A stretch of 64,000 nt of DNA from Vibrio mangrovi (GTDB lineage: Bacteria; Pseudomonadota; Gammaproteobacteria; Enterobacterales; Vibrionaceae): assembly GCF_024346955.1 (NCBI RefSeq), contig NZ_AP024883.1:992001-1056000 (forward strand), read 5' to 3'. The translations under genes were made by a program, and so were the position numbers. Below the pieces are notes generated by a model. That model was given only the letters and a program-made list of their open reading frames with translations, did no database searches and was not told the origin of the DNA. Positions 1 through 8,740 of this stretch are shown here, piece by piece. Numbering within the stretch: position 1 is the first letter of the stretch; each line of letters opens with the position of its first letter.

Positions 1-2736
1 TCTGATATTCCTGACCGTTGCTTTTGAAAGTGAAATCGCATTGAGAATTGCCAGTGGAGAACTACTCAGAAAAGTCATCTGAGCACTTTCTATCGCGACA
101 TCGCTACCACTTGCCATGGCGATTCCCAGATCAGCTTGTGCTAAAGCCGGGGCATCATTAATGCCGTCACCGACCATGGCAACTTTGTGTCCGGCCTGCT
201 GGAGTTTAATGACATGTTCAGCTTTCTGATCCGGGAGAACCTGAGCGATAACATCCTGAATTCCTAATTGTTCGGCAATTTTCCGTGCTACGGTGATGTG
301 GTCTCCGGTCAACATCACGGTCTTGATTCCCAGATGATTGAGAGCCTGAACGGTCTGAGCCGTGTCTGCTTTGATCGGATCGGCTACGGCAATGATGCCC
401 TGGATTTCCTGATCGACTGCGATCAGAATAGGCGTCCATGCCTGAGAAAGTACGTGGTCAAGGGCTGCTTGTACCTGTTCAAATGACAAACCTAGTGAGG
501 TCAGATAGCTCAGAGAACCGATCTGGACGGTATGGTTCTGGTAAATTGCCGTGACGCCACGTCCCCGCAAGTTTTCGAAAGCAGAAATCGGAGCCGGTGC
601 AATTTGTTTTGAACGGGCATATTCACAGACCGCTTTTGCCAGAGGATGCTCGGATTGCTGTTCCAGTGCGTAGGCGATCGATAACAGTTCGTTCTGATCC
701 TGACGGAAGCTTTCCATATACTGAACCTGAGGTTTCCCTTCGGTAAGCGTTCCGGTTTTGTCAAATACAACGGTATCAATGTGACTGGCTGTTTGTAGTA
801 CCTCGGCATCCCGGATCAAGATGCCCATTTCTGCTGCTTTTCCCACACCGACAGTCACTGATAGCGGAGTTGCCAGCCCTAAAGCACAGGGACAGGCAAT
901 GATCAGGACGGTTGTGGCAACGACAAGCATGTAGCTGATTCTTGGTTCCGGGCCAACCCAAAACCAAATCAGTGCGGCAATGATTGCGATGACAACGACA
1001 ACCGGAACAAAGACAGAAGATATCTGATCAGCAAGTTTGGCAATCGGTGGCTTACTGCTCTGAGCCCGGCGAACCATCTGAATAATCCGGGAAAGCATGG
1101 TTTCACTACCGACTCCAGTTGCCTGAATGATCAGGCCGCCGTCCTGATTGATAGTTCCGGCAGACACAGTATGTCCGGAACTTTTCAGAGCAGGAATCGG
1201 TTCTCCGGTCAGCATGGATTCATCGAGATAGGATTCTCCTTCAATGACAATACCGTCGACAGGAAGTTTATCGCCCGGTTTGATTCTCAGATGCATACCT
1301 TTCTGAATCTGTGCAACGGAGATCTCCTGATCACCACTTGCCGTGATGAGTGTTGCCTGTTGAGGTTGCAGGTGAATTAATGCCTGCAATGACTGGGTTG
1401 TTTTAGCTTTGGCTTTTGACTCGATAGAGTGTCCCAGAGATATCAGACCGATAATCATTGCACTGGCTTCAAAATAGACATGGCGAGCCTGAGTCGGGAA
1501 CCACTGTGGGGCAATGACAACCATGATCGAGTAAAGCCATGCTACACCTGTTCCCAGTGCAACAAGTGTATCCATTGTCGCTCTTTTGTGCACAAGAGCC
1601 TGCCATGCACTTTGGTAGAATCCTCGTCCGGCGGTGCTGAGTAGCCCCAGACATAACAGACCGACAATTCCCCAGCTTAGTTGCTCCTGAGGTGTCTGAA
1701 TCAGCATACTTCCGCCAAACACTCCCCATCCCATGAGCGGGATACCGAGTAATAGTCCCATAAAAGCATTACGCTGATGGTATTTCAGAGTCGCCTGTAA
1801 GTGTGCCTGCTGTTTTTCTTGTTGCAGTGCCGGGTCATCGACTGTTTCTGCGTCATATCCGGCAGCACGTATTGCGGCAACAAGTTGTTGCGTATCGGGT
1901 TGCTGGTCTGAAAAAGCTGCTGCACTTTGCTCTGCAAGATTGACCTGAGCCGTCAGAATCCCGGGGACTGACAGTAGTGCTTTTTCTACAGAAGAGACGC
2001 AACTGGCACAGGTCATGCCTTTTATCAGTAAATGCGTTGTGACTTCGGCATGTTCCGGCTCTGGTTCTTTTGTTGAGCCGGTTATTTCTGGTATTTCTGA
2101 ACCAGTGGTTGGTCTGTCATTACTTTTGCCTGAAGAATCCTCTTCCCGGAAGGCTTCATAGCCAAGAGAAGCAACACTGTCGACAATTGTCTGTTCTGGT
2201 AATGTTGTCGTCAGTGAGAGCGACTCTTTGGTCACTTCCAGATCATGTATTTGTTCATTCTCATTCAGCAGATCTGTTAGTTTCTGGACACATTTACCGC
2301 AATGTAGTCCCTGTAAACGGTATGTCTGGTGGATTTCTGTCGGTAAATCAGGAGACAAAAGGGTTGCCTGATAACCCAGAGAAGAAACTTTTTCGGCGAT
2401 ATCCTGAGGTGAGAGGGTTGTGATTAGTGACAATGTCTCTTTTGTGACATTTAAATCGGTGATTTGCTCATTCTCACTCAGCAGGGTTGAAAGCTTCTGG
2501 ACACATTTCCCGCAATGCAGCCCCTGTAAATGGTAAGTCTGCCTTTTTCCTGCCTGATATCCGAGTGATTCGATATTTTCAACGATTTCATCGATTGAAG
2601 CATTGGTATCAACTTCAATCAGGGAAGGCGAGAGATTGTGGATCTGCACATCGAAGTGTTCTTTCAGGCTGCGCTCTACTTTCCGGGCGCACCCCATGCA
2701 ATGCAGGCCTGATAATGGCAGTGTTAAATGGTTCAT
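1..2736 (-). CDS. copA: Copper-exporting P1B-type ATPase CopA (C-terminus beyond window)
   Basis: Inner membrane pump that hydrolyses ATP to export Cu(I). 912 codons are visible from an ATG at 2736 (RBS GGAGAGG just upstream); the stop lies outside the window, so only a short C-terminal part is missing. Four N-terminal heavy-metal-associated domains are seen: GLHCMGC (residues 10-16), two GLHCGKC copies (near 72 and 143) and GMTCASC (near 242). The P-type core follows: TGE actuator motif near 510, CPC metal site (ACPCALG) near 617, phosphorylation motif DKTGTLT near 657 and GDGINDAP near 857. HMA2 and HMA3 look like a tandem duplication. A CueR-type promoter lies upstream. The CPC motif and GLHC/GMTC sites make copper far more likely than zinc or cadmium. 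Confidence 0.96.
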   Translation of the reverse strand, partial: MNHLTLPLSGLHCMGCARKVERSLKEHFDVQIHNLSPSLIEVDTNASIDEIVENIESLGYQAGKRQTYHLQGLHCGKCVQKLSTLLSENEQITDLNVTKETLSLITTLSPQDIAEKVSSLGYQATLLSPDLPTEIHQTYRLQGLHCGKCVQKLTDLLNENEQIHDLEVTKESLSLTTTLPEQTIVDSVASLGYEAFREEDSSGKSNDRPTTGSEIPEITGSTKEPEPEHAEVTTHLLIKGMTCASCVSSVEKALLSVPGILTAQVNLAEQSAAAFSDQQPDTQQLVAAIRAAGYDAETVDDPALQQEKQQAHLQATLKYHQRNAFMGLLLGIPLMGWGVFGGSMLIQTPQEQLSWGIVGLLCLGLLSTAGRGFYQSAWQALVHKRATMDTLVALGTGVAWLYSIMVVIAPQWFPTQARHVYFEASAMIIGLISLGHSIESKAKAKTTQSLQALIHLQPQQATLITASGDQEISVAQIQKGMHLRIKPGDKLPVDGIVIEGESYLDESMLTGEPIPALKSSGHTVSAGTINQDGGLIIQATGVGSETMLSRIIQMVRRAQSSKPPIAKLADQISSVFVPVVVVIAIIAALIWFWVGPEPRISYMLVVATTVLIIACPCALGLATPLSVTVGVGKAAEMGILIRDAEVLQTASHIDTVVFDKTGTLTEGKPQVQYMESFRQDQNELLSIAYALEQQSEHPLAKAVCEYARSKQIAPAPISAFENLRGRGVTAIYQNHTVQIGSLSYLTSLGLSFEQVQAALDHVLSQAWTPILIAVDQEIQGIIAVADPIKADTAQTVQALNHLGIKTVMLTGDHITVARKIAEQLGIQDVIAQVLPDQKAEHVIKLQQAGHKVAMVGDGINDAPALAQADLGIAMASGSDVAIESAQMTFLSSSPLAILNAISLSKATVRNIR

Positions 2737-2767
2737 ATCAACCTCTCCTCGAATCCGATTTATCTTA

Positions 2768-2798
2768 AAGATAAACCTTTACGCAAGGGGAAGGTCAA
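2768..2798 (-). promoter_or_regulatory. CueR/MerR-type promoter of copA
   Basis: On the minus strand, -35 TTGACC (2798-2793) and -10 TATCTT (2773-2768) are separated by 19 bp, the long spacer typical of MerR-family promoters. The spacer region carries the dyad ACCTT...AAGGT, as in known CueR operators. The -10 ends about 30 nt upstream of the copA ATG. No cueR gene is visible in the window; it may lie beyond the left edge. Confidence 0.8.
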
Positions 2799-2882
2799 GT
2801 GAGTCGTGAATTCTTTTTTCTGTGCCTGAGGGCTATTTCGGTATATCTGCTGATATTACCGAAAAATCAGGGTAAAGGGTGA

Positions 2883-2912
2883 TTGTCGTTATTGATGCTC
2901 AGGTGCTAGAAT
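2883..2912 (+). promoter_or_regulatory. Candidate sigma-70 promoter of gltX
   Basis: -35 TTGTCG (2883-2888), an 18 bp spacer, and an extended -10 TGCTAGAAT whose hexamer TAGAAT is at 2907-2912. It lies 70 nt upstream of the gltX ATG. Assigned by consensus match only. Confidence 0.5.
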
Positions 2913-2982
2913 ACCGCCCAAATTTTGGCTGATAAATCTAGTCTGAAGTCGATAAAGCTCGATCGGAATAAAGGTAAATCTC

Positions 2983-4410
2983 ATGACGGTTAAAACTCGT
3001 TTTGCTCCAAGCCCTACAGGGTTTCTTCATGTTGGTGGTGCCCGTACGGCACTGTATTCCTGGCTCTATGCAAAAAATCAGGGTGGGGAATTTGTTTTAA
3101 GAATTGAAGATACCGATTTAGAGCGTTCAACTCAGGAAGCGGTTGATGCAATTCTGGAAGGAATGAGCTGGTTAGGTCTGGATTGGGATGAAGGTCCTTA
3201 TTATCAGACGAAACGCTTTGATCGTTATGATGAAGTTGTCGAACAGCTTCTTGCTGCGGATAAAGCTTATAAGTGTTACGCATCGAAAGAGTTATTGGAT
3301 GAAGTTCGTGCTGAGCAGGAAGCCAACAAAGAGAATCCTCGTTATGATGCGAATCATCCTAAAATCAAAGCAGTGAATGATGCAGCAAAAGACGGAGATG
3401 CTTTCGTCGTTCGTTTCCGGAATCCGAAACAAGGCAGTGTGGTATTTGACGATCAGATTCGCGGGCGGATTGAAATCCGGAATGATCAACTGGATGATTT
3501 GATTATTCGCCGTACTGACGGTTCTCCGACATATAACTTCTGTGTGGTTGTTGATGACTGGGATATGGGAATTACTCATGTGGTTCGCGGTGAAGACCAT
3601 ATCAATAATACGGCACGTCAGATTAATATTTACCAAGCGTTGGGTGCTACGGTTCCGACCTTCGCCCATTGTGCGATGATTTTAGGTGATGATGGAGCGA
3701 AGCTATCGAAACGCCATGGTGCTGTTTCTGTGATGCAATACCGTGATGAAGGTTATCTCCCGGAAGCTCTGAATAACTATCTGGTTCGCCTTGGCTGGTC
3801 TCACGGAGATCAGGAAATCTTTTCCCGTGATGAAATGATTGAGTATTTCAGTCTGGATGCAATCAGCAAATCAGCATCTGCATTCAATACTGAGAAGCTG
3901 TTGTGGCTGAATAATCACTATATTAGGACTTCAGATCCTGAATATGTTGCCGGACATCTTCAATGGCATTTGGATCATCAGGGAATTAATAAAGAGAACG
4001 GACCTGCGGTTACTGAAGTGATCCAGCTTCTGGCTGACCGCTGCCAGACTCTGGTTGAGCTGGCTCAGCAGGCTCGTTATTTCTATGAAGATTTTGATGC
4101 TTTTGATGACGCTGCTGCGAAAAAACATTTGCGTCCGGTTGCAAAAGAACCTTTGGTTCTTGCTCTGGAAAAAATTACAGCGCTGGATGACTGGACGACA
4201 GAAAATCTTCATCAGGTTATCACTTCTGTGTGTGAGACTCTGGGTGTTGGTATGGGAAAAGTCGGTATGCCACTACGTGTTGCCGTGACCGGTGGTGGTC
4301 AATCACCATCTGTTGATGCAACAATGAAATTAGTTGGTAAAGAACGTGTTATTTCGCGTATTCAGATGGCGCTTGCATTCATTGAAAAGCGCGAGTCTGA
4401 TTCTAACTAA
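2983..4410 (+). CDS. gltX: Glutamate--tRNA ligase
   Basis: Class I aminoacyl-tRNA synthetase that charges tRNA-Glu in the cytosol; glutamyl-tRNA also feeds haem synthesis through HemA, encoded further along this window. The 475 aa length fits the bacterial family. The HIGH-type motif is PSPTGFLHVGGA (residues 9-20) and the KMSKS-type loop is KLSKRHG (near 240). The ATG at 2983 is used because the protein begins directly with the family N-terminus MTVKTRFAPSPTG. It is a single-gene unit with its own promoter and a strong terminator, divergent from copA. Confidence 0.98.
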   Translation: MTVKTRFAPSPTGFLHVGGARTALYSWLYAKNQGGEFVLRIEDTDLERSTQEAVDAILEGMSWLGLDWDEGPYYQTKRFDRYDEVVEQLLAADKAYKCYASKELLDEVRAEQEANKENPRYDANHPKIKAVNDAAKDGDAFVVRFRNPKQGSVVFDDQIRGRIEIRNDQLDDLIIRRTDGSPTYNFCVVVDDWDMGITHVVRGEDHINNTARQINIYQALGATVPTFAHCAMILGDDGAKLSKRHGAVSVMQYRDEGYLPEALNNYLVRLGWSHGDQEIFSRDEMIEYFSLDAISKSASAFNTEKLLWLNNHYIRTSDPEYVAGHLQWHLDHQGINKENGPAVTEVIQLLADRCQTLVELAQQARYFYEDFDAFDDAAAKKHLRPVAKEPLVLALEKITALDDWTTENLHQVITSVCETLGVGMGKVGMPLRVAVTGGGQSPSVDATMKLVGKERVISRIQMALAFIEKRESDSN

Positions 4411-4438
4411 CTGAATTATTATATTTTTATTTCTATAG

Positions 4439-4467
4439 GCCGCAACTTAGTGTTGCGGCTTTTTTAT
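4439..4467 (+). terminator. Rho-independent terminator of gltX
   Basis: Stem GCCGCAAC (4439-4446) pairs with GTTGCGGC (4452-4459) and is followed at once by a run of Ts. Confidence 0.9.
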
Positions 4468-4682
4468 TCTGTCTGTTTTTTGAACTATGCTTTCATTTTA
4501 ATATGCATCTAGGTTGCTTTACCGAATGAAAATGCCGTTGTTTTTCCGGACAGAACTGAAAAGTGACAATGATTTAACGCACCGTTTTCTGATTTTTTGC
4601 AGTGATGCAATAGAGTACAGCGATGACACGCGCTAGATGCTGAGACAAATTTGAGCATCCACAATCAAAGGGAAATAAGAAG

Positions 4683-5672
4683 ATGAAAAAAATGATAATG
4701 ATGTTGTCAGCTACATCATTGATGGTATCAGCAATGGTTCATGCCGAGGTATATCTCGGGGGCAAAGTAGGCAAATCGTGGTTGGATGATGCATGCCGAC
4801 CAGCGGATACATGTGATGATGATTCATCGGCAGTTGGTGCTTTTCTTGGGTATCAGGCCTGGGAAAATATTGCACTGGAAGCCGGATACGATTATTTAGG
4901 GACATTTTCCGGAGCAGGGTTGAATGATGATCATGTGAATGCAATTACCCTGGCTCCTAAGTTTAATCTTCCCATATATCAGAACCTTGATCTGTATGCC
5001 AAACTAGGTGGTGCCTATGTTGATTATGGTTCTGAAGAAGACTGGTCATATCTTGCCGCGGCAGGGCTTGAACTGAGTGCCACCCAGAATCTGGCGGTAC
5101 GTCTGGAATATCAGACGCTGACCGATATTAATAATAATATTGTTCGTGCTGAAGGTAATATGGCGACACTGGGAGTGACTTATCGTTTCGGGCATTCGGA
5201 ACCAGCCCCTGTCGTGGAGAGTCAACCTCGTCCGGTTGCAGCTGTTGCTGAGGAAAAACCTGAGCCAGCACCATTGACTCCGGTTAAATCTCAAGTGATG
5301 AAAACAGTGAAAAAGAGCCTGAATAGTGCCAGTAGCTTTGGGTTAAACAGTGCCGCATTAAGTGCTCAGGGACTTGCTGATCTTCAGGAAGTGGTTGATA
5401 TAGTCTCCCGGTATCCTCAGGCGACTGTAACAGTGACCGGCCATACCGATTCAACCGGTTCGGCAGAATATAATCAGTCTCTTTCAGAAAAGAGAGCTCA
5501 GGCTGTTGCAAATGCCTTAGCTTCACAAGGTGTTGATCCATCCCGGATTACCGTTCGTGGTATGGGAGAGTCTGAGCCTGTCGCTTCCAATGATACTAAA
5601 GAGGGGCGTGAGAAAAACCGCCGGGTAGAGATTGAAATTCCGACGTTTACTTATCAGGTGACAGAGGAATAG
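4683..5672 (+). CDS. ompA: OmpA-family outer membrane porin
   Basis: Two-domain outer membrane protein of 329 aa that links the outer membrane to peptidoglycan. The signal peptide ends near MVSAMVHA (about residue 21). An eight-strand OmpA-type barrel runs to about residue 170 and ends in YRF. A Pro/Ala/Glu linker (about 173-205) is followed by a peptidoglycan-binding OmpA domain with TGHTDSTGS, SEKRAQAV and KNRRVEIEI, the usual NxxLSxxRAxxV/NRRVE signature. RBS GGGAAATAAGAAG precedes the ATG. A 214-nt leader region separates it from gltX. The barrel has an extra Cys pair (CRPADTC, residues 32-38) in the first loop. The gene name is by family; several OmpA paralogues exist in vibrios. Confidence 0.92.
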   Translation: MKKMIMMLSATSLMVSAMVHAEVYLGGKVGKSWLDDACRPADTCDDDSSAVGAFLGYQAWENIALEAGYDYLGTFSGAGLNDDHVNAITLAPKFNLPIYQNLDLYAKLGGAYVDYGSEEDWSYLAAAGLELSATQNLAVRLEYQTLTDINNNIVRAEGNMATLGVTYRFGHSEPAPVVESQPRPVAAVAEEKPEPAPLTPVKSQVMKTVKKSLNSASSFGLNSAALSAQGLADLQEVVDIVSRYPQATVTVTGHTDSTGSAEYNQSLSEKRAQAVANALASQGVDPSRITVRGMGESEPVASNDTKEGREKNRRVEIEIPTFTYQVTEE

Positions 5673-5705
5673 ACGGACTCTTGTAAGTTTATGAGGTCGT
5701 GATTA

Positions 5706-5754
5706 GTGCTGTTGTCAGGTGTACTTCAAAGTACTCATGCGACGGCACTTTTCT
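5706..5754 (+). terminator. Candidate terminator after ompA
   Basis: A long imperfect inverted repeat, GTGCTGTTGTC...GCGACGGCAC (5706-5748), is followed by TTTTCT. The apex AGTACTT...AGTACT region is well paired. It lies 34 nt after the stop. Confidence 0.5.
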
Positions 5755-5789
5755 ATGTAAGAAAAAATAAATATGTAAGAAAAAATAAA
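5754..5789. repeat. Two tandem 18-bp direct repeats
   Basis: TATGTAAGAAAAAATAAA occurs twice, head to tail, at 5754-5771 and 5772-5789. It is AT-rich and lies at the boundary between the conserved ompA unit and the accessory block. No function is apparent. Confidence 0.85.
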
Positions 5790-5826
5790 GATGGAGGCAT
5801 TTATAGTGGTGGGGTTCGAATGATCA

Positions 5827-6333
5827 TCATTTCAGGTCAATACTATTCAGTCTTCCCATAAAAATAAGAATATCGAGATAGTCTTTGTGAGCTTCCAGAA
5901 GGGCTTTTTTCGTCTTTGTATATGCTGCTAGTTTCCCATGTTTGTTGATTGAACAGACAACACTCTTGAAATGACATTTTCCATGTTCGTCGTAAGTACG
6001 CCAGGCGGCAATATAGCAGGCATCCCGGTAATCCGGGTTCTCTTTCGTAGGTCTTGGTTTATAGATGATCTTAGGTTCAAGGCTATGAGGTAGCCTGGTC
6101 ATGAGATAAGGATCTTTAAGCAGCATTCGCCAGTGCTTACCCCACATCTGACGCCCAAGTTCATTGCGAAGTAAGATCGCTTTCTTCAGCCCCTTTTTTT
6201 CACCAATACGGATGAAACCAACAGAGCGGTGTAAAACTTTATCATCTGGCGTGTGAATATGAATTTTGTAAGCAGTTTTCGCCTTAGAAATAAAGCGATG
6301 GCCAGTGTTTGTTTCAAGATTACTCTTCTTCAT
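5827..6333 (-). CDS. Hypothetical protein, possibly with two AP2-like repeats
   Basis: A 168 aa basic protein that I do not recognise with certainty. It contains two similarly patterned segments, roughly residues 13-65 (beginning ISKAKTAYKIHIHTPDDK) and 107-160 (beginning YIAAWRTYDEHGKCHFK). Each looks like short beta strands followed by a helix with many Lys/Arg, and ends in 'ALLEAHK' or 'AILLRNEL'. This pattern resembles the AP2/integrase DNA-binding fold of small bacterial proteins. No signal peptide or membrane segment is seen. The RBS is weak. It stands alone at the start of the accessory block. A DNA-binding role is inference only. Confidence 0.6.
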   Translation of the reverse strand: MKKSNLETNTGHRFISKAKTAYKIHIHTPDDKVLHRSVGFIRIGEKKGLKKAILLRNELGRQMWGKHWRMLLKDPYLMTRLPHSLEPKIIYKPRPTKENPDYRDACYIAAWRTYDEHGKCHFKSVVCSINKHGKLAAYTKTKKALLEAHKDYLDILIFMGRLNSIDLK

Positions 6334-6648
6334 CCGTTTGTTATCAATATTTTTATTAGTAATAGTAGATCAAATCACCAGCAAGGTGAAGTGGTTCCTT
6401 TCACTTGGGTAATGAGTAAAGAAACAGAGGATACAGGTAATCTCAATCAATACCGGAAAGCATGAATGCCTGTCAGTATCCCTGATATCAGATAAGGACT
6501 CTGAATCAAGCAACTCTACCCAACATCTCCGGTATTTTGATCTAGTTTGAGATAACACACAACAATTGTGACTATATTCGAGAAATCCATCCAATTTTTA
6601 CTGCAAGAAAGGTAACAACCGGAACAATATTAAGTATTTCAGTATTGT
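6334..6648. other. Intergenic region without a supported gene
   Basis: 315 nt, AT-rich. The only structure noticed is a hairpin GAACAATA (6622-6629) / TATTGTTC (6643-6650) touching the marR stop codon. It lacks a U-tract on either strand. The reading frames here have no family resemblance. Confidence 0.6.
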
Positions 6649-7134
6649 TCATGGTGTGAATGATGATAGCCAAGATTTGAGCAGGGCAGTGAGTTCTTGT
6701 TGTTCTGCTGGTGTGAGTGCGCTGATTAATTCTTCCTGTGCCCGGACGTGGTCTGTCAGTGCCTGACTGATGAGCTGATAGCCTTGATCCGTTAACTGGA
6801 CCGAGATACTACGACGATCTGTATGGCTATGGATTCTGGTCACTAAATTTTTTTGTTCCAGTTTATCGAGTCGGTTCGTCATCGCGCCTGAAGTGAGCAT
6901 CGCTGTATCTATCAATGCTGATGGTGTCAGTTGGTAAGGCGCTCCGGAGCGAAGTAAGGTTGCCAACACATCAAACTCTCCCAGCTTTAAATCATATTGT
7001 TTGTGGATACTGGATATTTCCTGTTCTAAATGTTTGGTCAGACGTAGTAGCCGACCAAAGATACTCATCGGAAGTGTGTTCAGATCAGGCTTTTCTGCCG
7101 CCCATTGACTAATGATTTGGTCGATAATATCCAT
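6649..7134 (-). CDS. MarR-family transcriptional regulator
   Basis: A 161 aa winged helix-turn-helix protein. Recognisable segments are the recognition-helix region LTPSALIDTAMLTSGAMTNR (about residues 77-96), DKLEQKNLVTR and the wing HTDRRSISVQLTDQG (about 104-118), the classic MarR DxRxxxxxLTxxG signature. MarR dimers usually repress nearby genes until a small ligand or oxidant binds. It is divergent from an EamA-type exporter across 113 nt that hold two 16-bp palindromes, so it most likely controls that exporter and itself. The ligand cannot be predicted from sequence. Confidence 0.9.
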   Translation of the reverse strand: MDIIDQIISQWAAEKPDLNTLPMSIFGRLLRLTKHLEQEISSIHKQYDLKLGEFDVLATLLRSGAPYQLTPSALIDTAMLTSGAMTNRLDKLEQKNLVTRIHSHTDRRSISVQLTDQGYQLISQALTDHVRAQEELISALTPAEQQELTALLKSWLSSFTP

Positions 7135-7170
7135 TTACAGATAGATGTATTGTCAATTGATAGTCAGAAT

Positions 7171-7240
7171 ATCTTAACATAAAGATTCTTTACAAAAACA
7201 ATGAAATTTTTTATGCTTTAATAAATCTCAACGTAAAGAT
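7171..7240. promoter_or_regulatory. Two MarR-type operator palindromes between marR and the EamA gene
   Basis: ATCTTAACATAAAGAT (7171-7186) and ATCTCAACGTAAAGAT (7225-7240) share the dyad ATCTn-N6-AAGAT. Each is followed by a CTTTA extension, so the 22-bp unit is directly repeated with a 54-bp period. The second copy ends 7 nt before the exporter ATG. Assigned by symmetry and position. Confidence 0.65.
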
Positions 7241-7247
7241 ACTTTAT

Positions 7248-8159
7248 ATGAATATAATATTTGCTATGTTTGCTGCATTCCTGTGGGGAACGACCTACGC
7301 GGTCACACAGGCAACATTACCTGGTTGGCCACCATTGTTGCTTGGTGTATTACGTGCTTTACCTGCGGGACTTATCCTTCTGGCTATCAAACCAACTTTT
7401 CCTGAGAAAGGGACCTGGAAACTACTGACAACAACAGGTTTGGTTAACATTGCTATATTCTTCTGCTGTATTTTTGTCATGGCGCTTACTTTACCTTCTG
7501 CGATTTCCAGTGTCGGAATGATGTCGGTTCCTGTATTTGCCATGCTGATTCAATGGGGGATTGCGAAACAACGTCCTTCTATAATTCAGATCTTTGCCGG
7601 AATTGTGCTGCTTGGGTTCGCTGCACTGCTCTTTGATCCGGGTAGTCTGAATCTGAGCGTATTGGGATTATCTGCGATGCTGATTGGTATCTTGTGTATC
7701 ATATGCGGCAGTTCTTTAACTCAGATGCTGAGTCGTCAGTTAGCATGGTGGTGCGTGTTAACCTGGCAGTTAATTATCGGTGGGGTGGCACTATTATTGG
7801 TTGTGCTTGTACATATCAGTTATGAACCAGGCAGTTATGTGTATGCATGGGAACACTTGAGTGGTATGAACCTGCTGGGGATTTTCTGGATCTGTATTCT
7901 GAATACGTCAGTTGCCTATACAGTTTATGTCTGGTCTTTACAGCATATTTCTGTCGTCGAATTCACTTTTGCCGGTGTCGCAAACCCGGTTGCCGGAATT
8001 CTCTGTGGATTGATTCTGGTTGGTGAATCATACACACCAGTCCAATATAGTTTGATGGCTGGAATGATTGTGATGTCTTTGCTTCCCCAGTTTGTGAAAG
8101 GTTACCAGAAACATCGTCTCTTATCGAAGAGCCGGCTTCAGCCATCTACTGAAAAATAA
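7248..8159 (+). CDS. EamA/DMT-family inner membrane exporter
   Basis: A 303 aa integral membrane protein with about ten hydrophobic segments in two homologous EamA halves. Typical features are the N-terminal FLWGTTYAVTQ (residues 11-21), the tandem helices of the first half, and SVAYTVYVWSLQHISVVEF in the second half (about residues 221-239). Members export amino acids, metabolites or drugs. The ATG lies directly beside a MarR operator-like palindrome and diverges from marR, which suggests inducible efflux. The substrate is unknown. Confidence 0.9.
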   Translation: MNIIFAMFAAFLWGTTYAVTQATLPGWPPLLLGVLRALPAGLILLAIKPTFPEKGTWKLLTTTGLVNIAIFFCCIFVMALTLPSAISSVGMMSVPVFAMLIQWGIAKQRPSIIQIFAGIVLLGFAALLFDPGSLNLSVLGLSAMLIGILCIICGSSLTQMLSRQLAWWCVLTWQLIIGGVALLLVVLVHISYEPGSYVYAWEHLSGMNLLGIFWICILNTSVAYTVYVWSLQHISVVEFTFAGVANPVAGILCGLILVGESYTPVQYSLMAGMIVMSLLPQFVKGYQKHRLLSKSRLQPSTEK

Positions 8160-8473
8160 TCATCTCCAATAGCCAGGATAGTATTTCTCTTTCCTGGCTG
8201 ATTGAATCAATTCTCTTCTGTATTTCTCCCAAACCACAGACTGCCTGAATATATGCCTTAAGTTGTTATAAGAGTCTATGAATATGATGTGGCTCGAAAA
8301 AAATTTACATAATTCAAGTAAGTCTGTATCGAAATTGGAAAATGACGTAAAAAGAGAAATCTAAAGCTATCAGTTGCATAGAATGTTAAGTGTTTGATGC
8401 AAACACTCTCGGAATTTCACTGTAGGGACATATATTTTCTGAGAATAACGATAAATATAAAAAGGTGGCTAGT
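8160..8473. other. AT-rich intergenic region
   Basis: No gene is supported here. A perfect 8-bp stem AGCCAGGA (8171-8178) / TCCTGGCT (8192-8199) follows the EamA gene and may act as a terminator, although there is no U-tract. The rest is AT-rich, and AAAGG at 8461-8465 serves as the RBS of the next reading frame. Confidence 0.5.
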
Positions 8474-8740
8474 ATGACAACATTAGTATTTAGGGCAAGA
8501 AACAGGGAATGTCCTGATTGTTTTAAATATGAACAATTGAGTGATCCAGGTCACTTTTTGAACGTGACTTGTACATCTCAAATTCAGTACCTGCGTTTGT
8601 CTTATCACAATGTTCTGTCTTTGTTTCGGGGAAATGCTGCTGATTACGATATCTTTATGGGAATCTGCTGTTTGATGATTTCTGTTCGGTTGTGGACAGA
8701 AAAACGGACTCGGATGGAGTATCGTTGGAGAGCTTTATGA
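8474..8740 (+). pseudogene. N-terminal fragment of a frameshifted M23-like protein
   Basis: An 88 aa reading frame from an ATG with RBS AAAGG 8 nt upstream. It begins MTTLVFRARNRECPDCF and contains NVTCTSQIQYLRLSYHNVL. Its last about 30 residues, after GNAADYD, look non-native. The frame of the following gene is open from 8644 and would read YLYGNLLFDDFCSVVDRKTD across the same bases. One extra base near 8646-8648 would join both frames into a continuous product. I therefore read it as the 5' part of the next entry, split by a 1-base deletion or a sequence error. Confidence 0.6.

Noticed and set aside
5809..5822. GGGGTTCGAAT, resembling a tRNA T arm and a possible att site
   Set aside because: No acceptor, D or anticodon arms around it; only a short chance match.
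6622..6650. Hairpin at the marR stop as a terminator
   Set aside because: No U-tract on the relevant strand, and it overlaps the coding end.
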